Part shown: piece after piece, positions 6,913-8,961 of the stretch
How positions within the stretch are numbered: position 1 is the first letter of the stretch
Layout: each line of letters opens with the position of its first letter
NCBI GenBank assembly: GCA_011522945.1
Contig: WTHY01000025.1
Location: 1-8,961 of the forward strand
DNA length: 8,961 nucleotides
From: Alphaproteobacteria bacterium
Lineage (GTDB): Bacteria; Pseudomonadota; Alphaproteobacteria; Puniceispirillales; Puniceispirillaceae
Direction of reading: 5' to 3'
Notes under the pieces: generated by a model
Told to the model about the DNA's origin: nothing
What the model saw: only the letters and a program-made list of their open reading frames with translations
Database searches by the model: none
Made by a program: the position numbers and the translations under genes

Positions 6913-6925
6913 TGTCTGGTAAACT
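6913..6925 (-). repeat. Left arm of 13-nt inverted repeat (AGTTTACCAGACA on minus strand)
   Basis: The plus strand reads TGTCTGGTAAACT, the exact reverse complement of 6998-7010. Immediately outward, TCAGGCAAACT at 6903-6913 matches TCTGGTAAACT (6915-6925) at 9 of 11 positions with a 12-nt period. Confidence 0.9.
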
Positions 6926-6997
6926 TTTTCAGGATTATAATAAACTTGCAAAATTTTGATAGTCATCTTGCCAGACTTCATCTCAGCACACTAATCT

Positions 6998-7010
6998 AGT
7001 TTACCAGACA
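6998..7010 (+). repeat. Right arm of 13-nt inverted repeat (AGTTTACCAGACA)
   Basis: This is an exact reverse complement of 6913-6925. Twelve nt further toward glpK, AAAAATCCAGTC (7010-7021) repeats the CCAG-C core, giving the same inner-strong, outer-weak layout as the left arm. Confidence 0.9.
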
Positions 7011-7047
7011 AAAATCCAGTCAAAAATGCATATCGCATGTAAAGCTG

Positions 7048-7053
7048 TATATA
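7048..7053 (+). promoter_or_regulatory. Possible -10 element of glpK (TATATA)
   Basis: TG-TATATAAC lies 25-30 nt upstream of the glpK ATG. No good -35 hexamer is found 16-18 nt upstream, which would fit a promoter that needs an activator. Confidence 0.35.
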
Positions 7054-7065
7054 ACGGACTATCTT

Positions 7066-7071
7066 GGGGAG
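7066..7071 (+). promoter_or_regulatory. Ribosome-binding site deciding the glpK start
   Basis: GGGGAG ends 7 nt before ATG 7079. It argues against the in-frame TTG at 7064, which would place this element inside the coding region. Confidence 0.85.
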
Positions 7072-7078
7072 TTTTGAG

Positions 7079-8560
7079 ATGAAAACCTATTTGGCAATTG
7101 ACCAAGGCACAACAAGTAGTCGTGCCATTTTATTTGACCAAACAGGAAAGGCACTCTTCTCAGCTCAAGAAGAATTTACACAAATCTTTCCAGAATCAGG
7201 GTGGGTAGAGCATGATCCTGAGGAGATTTGGGACAGTGTTGTCTCGGTTTGCGAAGCTGTTCTTACACAGGCTGATGCTGCGAATATTCCTGTCTCTGGC
7301 ATTGCGATTACCAATCAACGTGAAACCACCCTCATTTGGGACAGAAATACGGGAAACCCCATCTACAATGCCATTGTATGGCAGGATAGACGCACCTCTG
7401 AAACCTGTAATGCCTTGCGTCAGGCTGGATATGAGGAAATGGTTGCTGCCAAAGCAGGTCTTGTTATTGACCCATATTTTTCGGCCAGCAAGGCAAGCTG
7501 GATTCTTGATCATGTTGACGGCGCACGTTCACGTGCAGATGCTGGTGAGCTTGCATTTGGCACAATAGAGACGTTTTTAATCTGGCGCCTAACAAATGGT
7601 GCTAGCCATGTCAGTGATGCCACAAATGCTGCTAGAACAAGTCTGATGAATATTGCAGATGGTAACTGGGATCCTGAATTATGCGCGCTATTCAATGTGC
7701 CACAATCTTTACTCCCAGCAATCGTTGATAGCTCAGGCCAGCTGGGGATAAGCCATGATGTCCTTGGCAGAAGACTCCCTATTCTCTCTGCGATTGGAGA
7801 TCAGCAAGCAGCCGCGGTAGGCCAGGCATGTATTGTGCCAGGCGCCATCAAATCTACATATGGTACAGGTTGCTTTGTTATCCTGCACACTGGCGAGGAA
7901 ATTATTCGTTCCTCAAATCGGCTACTCTCAACTGTAGCCTGGCAAATTAATGGTAAGCGGGCTTATGCGCTGGAGGGATCGATATTCATAGCTGGCGCTG
8001 TGGTTCAGTGGCTTCGGGACGGCATGAAAATCATTGACTCTGCGTCTGAAACTGAAGCACTTGCCGCAGGCATGGATGGGAATGAGGGTCTCTATATGGT
8101 ACCAGCTTTTACCGGCCTTGGGGCGCCATGGTGGCATGCTGAGGCACGTGGAGCAGTCTATGGCATCACACGTGATACCGGACCTGCGCACTTTGCCAGA
8201 GCAGCACTAGAGTCCGTTGCGTATCAAACCTATGATTTATTTGCAGCTATGGCCCAAGATGGGATGCGCCCAAGCCGGCTACGCGTTGATGGCGGCATGG
8301 CAGCTAATGGCTGGCTCATGCAATTTCTATCAAATATCCTAGATATTCCGGTAGATCGCCCTCAGGTCTTAGAAACAACAGCATTAGGCGCCGCTATGCT
8401 TGCCGGTCTTGCAGATGGCGCCTATGAAACTCTGGAAGACATGGCTGAAAGCTGGCAATTAGAGGCGCAGTTCGAGCCATCCCTTGGCACAGCTGAACGG
8501 CGTAAATTGTTGTCAGGCTGGTCAGAGGCTGTGACGAAAACAAGAACCGAAATCCGCTAA
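7079..8560 (+). CDS. glpK: Glycerol kinase
   Basis: GlpK is a cytoplasmic FGGY-family kinase that converts glycerol and ATP to sn-glycerol-3-phosphate, the substrate of GlpD. It has 493 aa, close to the family norm of about 500. The ATP-site signature 'IDQGTTSSR' is at 7-15. Glycerol-site residues are Arg81-Glu82 (NQRET), Tyr133 (DPYFSASK) and Asp241 in GDQQAA, the expected catalytic base. 'NAIVWQDRRT' (97-106), 'STYGTGCF' (259-266) and 'DGGMAANGWLMQF' (404-416) are conserved family blocks. Compared with E. coli, the GGKGGTR segment of the fructose-1,6-bisphosphate site reads DVLGRR here, and the C-terminal EIIA-Glc docking segment is not recognisable, so E. coli-style allosteric control is doubtful. 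Start ATG 7079 is supported by GGGGAG. It is divergent from glpD and followed at once by the epimerase gene. Confidence 0.97.
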   Translation: MKTYLAIDQGTTSSRAILFDQTGKALFSAQEEFTQIFPESGWVEHDPEEIWDSVVSVCEAVLTQADAANIPVSGIAITNQRETTLIWDRNTGNPIYNAIVWQDRRTSETCNALRQAGYEEMVAAKAGLVIDPYFSASKASWILDHVDGARSRADAGELAFGTIETFLIWRLTNGASHVSDATNAARTSLMNIADGNWDPELCALFNVPQSLLPAIVDSSGQLGISHDVLGRRLPILSAIGDQQAAAVGQACIVPGAIKSTYGTGCFVILHTGEEIIRSSNRLLSTVAWQINGKRAYALEGSIFIAGAVVQWLRDGMKIIDSASETEALAAGMDGNEGLYMVPAFTGLGAPWWHAEARGAVYGITRDTGPAHFARAALESVAYQTYDLFAAMAQDGMRPSRLRVDGGMAANGWLMQFLSNILDIPVDRPQVLETTALGAAMLAGLADGAYETLEDMAESWQLEAQFEPSLGTAERRKLLSGWSEAVTKTRTEIR

Positions 8561-8574
8561 ACAGGTGGATGGTT

Positions 8575-8961
8575 GTGACACAGTCTCAAACCAATTTGCA
8601 TACGGTTACGATTTCTAATGATCAGATATGTGCGACAATTTTGAATTTTGGGGCACGGCTCATTGATCTCAGGTTGGCAGGTCATGCGAACTCTCTTGTT
8701 CTAAATCTCGCCAAGTTATCTGACCATCTTAATGATATGTCACATATGGGCGCAATTGCCGGCCCCGTTGCCAATAGGATTGCCGGGGCAACAGCCTCTC
8801 TAAATGATAAATCCTATCATTTTGAGCCAAACGAAAATGCACAGCAAACACTTCACGGTGGTCATTACGGTACTGGTAGACAATTTTGGCAGCTTACAAA
8901 AATTTCTGAAACCATGCTTCATGCCAGCCTGACACAAGATGACGGTGCGCTTGGGTTTCCA
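8575..8961 (+). CDS. Aldose 1-epimerase (GalM) family protein, 3'-truncated by window edge
   Basis: The first 129 codons are present and translate without interruption to the window end. 'NFGARLIDLRL' near residues 24-34, 'GAIAGPVANRIAGATASL' near 62-79 and 'QTLHGGHYGTGRQFW' near 93-107 match the N-terminal half of GalM-type mutarotases, including the Arg of NRI and the His of LHGG. The catalytic His and Glu of the second half lie outside the window. Known members interconvert alpha and beta anomers of aldoses; some relatives act on phosphorylated sugars, so the substrate is open. The start is uncertain. GTG 8575 has AGGTGG 6 nt upstream and is preferred; in-frame ATG 8569 would add two residues but is too close to that site. 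The gap to glpK is only 14 nt, so the two genes are probably co-transcribed. A glycerol kinase linked to a sugar mutarotase hints at shared carbohydrate use, which is inference. Confidence 0.9.
   Translation, partial: MTQSQTNLHTVTISNDQICATILNFGARLIDLRLAGHANSLVLNLAKLSDHLNDMSHMGAIAGPVANRIAGATASLNDKSYHFEPNENAQQTLHGGHYGTGRQFWQLTKISETMLHASLTQDDGALGFP

Larger units (their letters stand above)
6864..7078. promoter_or_regulatory. glpD/glpK divergent control region with nested operator-like repeats
   Basis: This 215-nt region separates the two glycerol catabolic genes. It contains a perfect 13-nt inverted repeat whose arms, at 6913-6925 and 6998-7010, are 72 nt apart. A further CCAGACA copy lies on the minus strand at 6865-6871 and a CCAGAC on the plus strand at 6971-6976. 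Outside each arm a weaker copy follows at a 12-nt period (6902-6913 and 7010-7021). Predicted -10 elements are TATAAT for glpD and TATATA for glpK. The arrangement suggests joint control of both genes by one regulator, possibly with DNA looping. It does not resemble the E. coli GlpR operator that I know. Confidence 0.6.

Noticed and set aside
7928..8191. Minus-strand open frames inside glpK (also 7196-7513 and 7510-7695) and plus-strand frame 7212-7568
   Set aside because: They are shadows of the glpK reading frame with no start signals.

Overview
The window reads as a gene-dense stretch of bacterial chromosome of moderate G+C. It holds seven complete or nearly complete genes plus an aldose epimerase cut off by the right edge. 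Protein style, the glnK-amt pair and the CUT1-type ABC transporter parts suggest an alphaproteobacterium, possibly a marine heterotroph. That placement is an inference from family resemblance and was not tested. No mobile element, tRNA, rRNA, CRISPR array or phage gene is visible.

Layout from left to right. (1) Positions 1-932, minus strand: a periplasmic sugar-type solute-binding protein whose 3' end lies outside the window. (2) Positions 933-1155: a divergent promoter region. (3) Positions 1156-2211, plus strand: a MalK/UgpC-type ABC ATPase. (4) Positions 2212-2531: a non-coding stretch with a (TTTTGG)4 microsatellite and a strong bidirectional terminator. (5) Positions 2532-4244, minus strand: a glnK-amt operon for regulated ammonium uptake. 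(6) Positions 4245-4437: a divergent promoter region with a near-ideal LysR-type T-N11-A palindrome. (7) Positions 4438-5355, plus strand: a LysR-type regulator that converges on, and overlaps by 4 nt, the next gene. (8) Positions 5352-6863, minus strand: glpD, aerobic glycerol-3-phosphate dehydrogenase. (9) Positions 6864-7078: a divergent promoter region with a striking nested repeat. (10) Positions 7079-8560, plus strand: glpK, glycerol kinase. (11) Positions 8575 to the window end: an aldose 1-epimerase-family gene in apparent operon with glpK.

How the parts could work together: GlpK phosphorylates glycerol and GlpD oxidises glycerol-3-phosphate to dihydroxyacetone phosphate, passing electrons to quinone, which feeds glycolysis or gluconeogenesis. 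No glycerol facilitator (glpF) is visible. The sugar/glycerol-phosphate-type ABC components at the left edge could supply a related substrate, but their substrate is not determined by the sequence. GlnK and Amt form the usual nitrogen-responsive ammonium uptake module.

I see no obviously new biological system. The most unusual signal is in the glpD/glpK intergenic region. It has a perfect 13-nt inverted repeat with arms 72 nt apart, each arm followed 12 nt further out by a weaker copy, and a recurring CCAGACA core. This looks like the operator array of an unidentified regulator. Second-tier signals are the LysR autoregulatory palindrome, a possible alternative pairing at the amt terminator, and the TTTTGG microsatellite.
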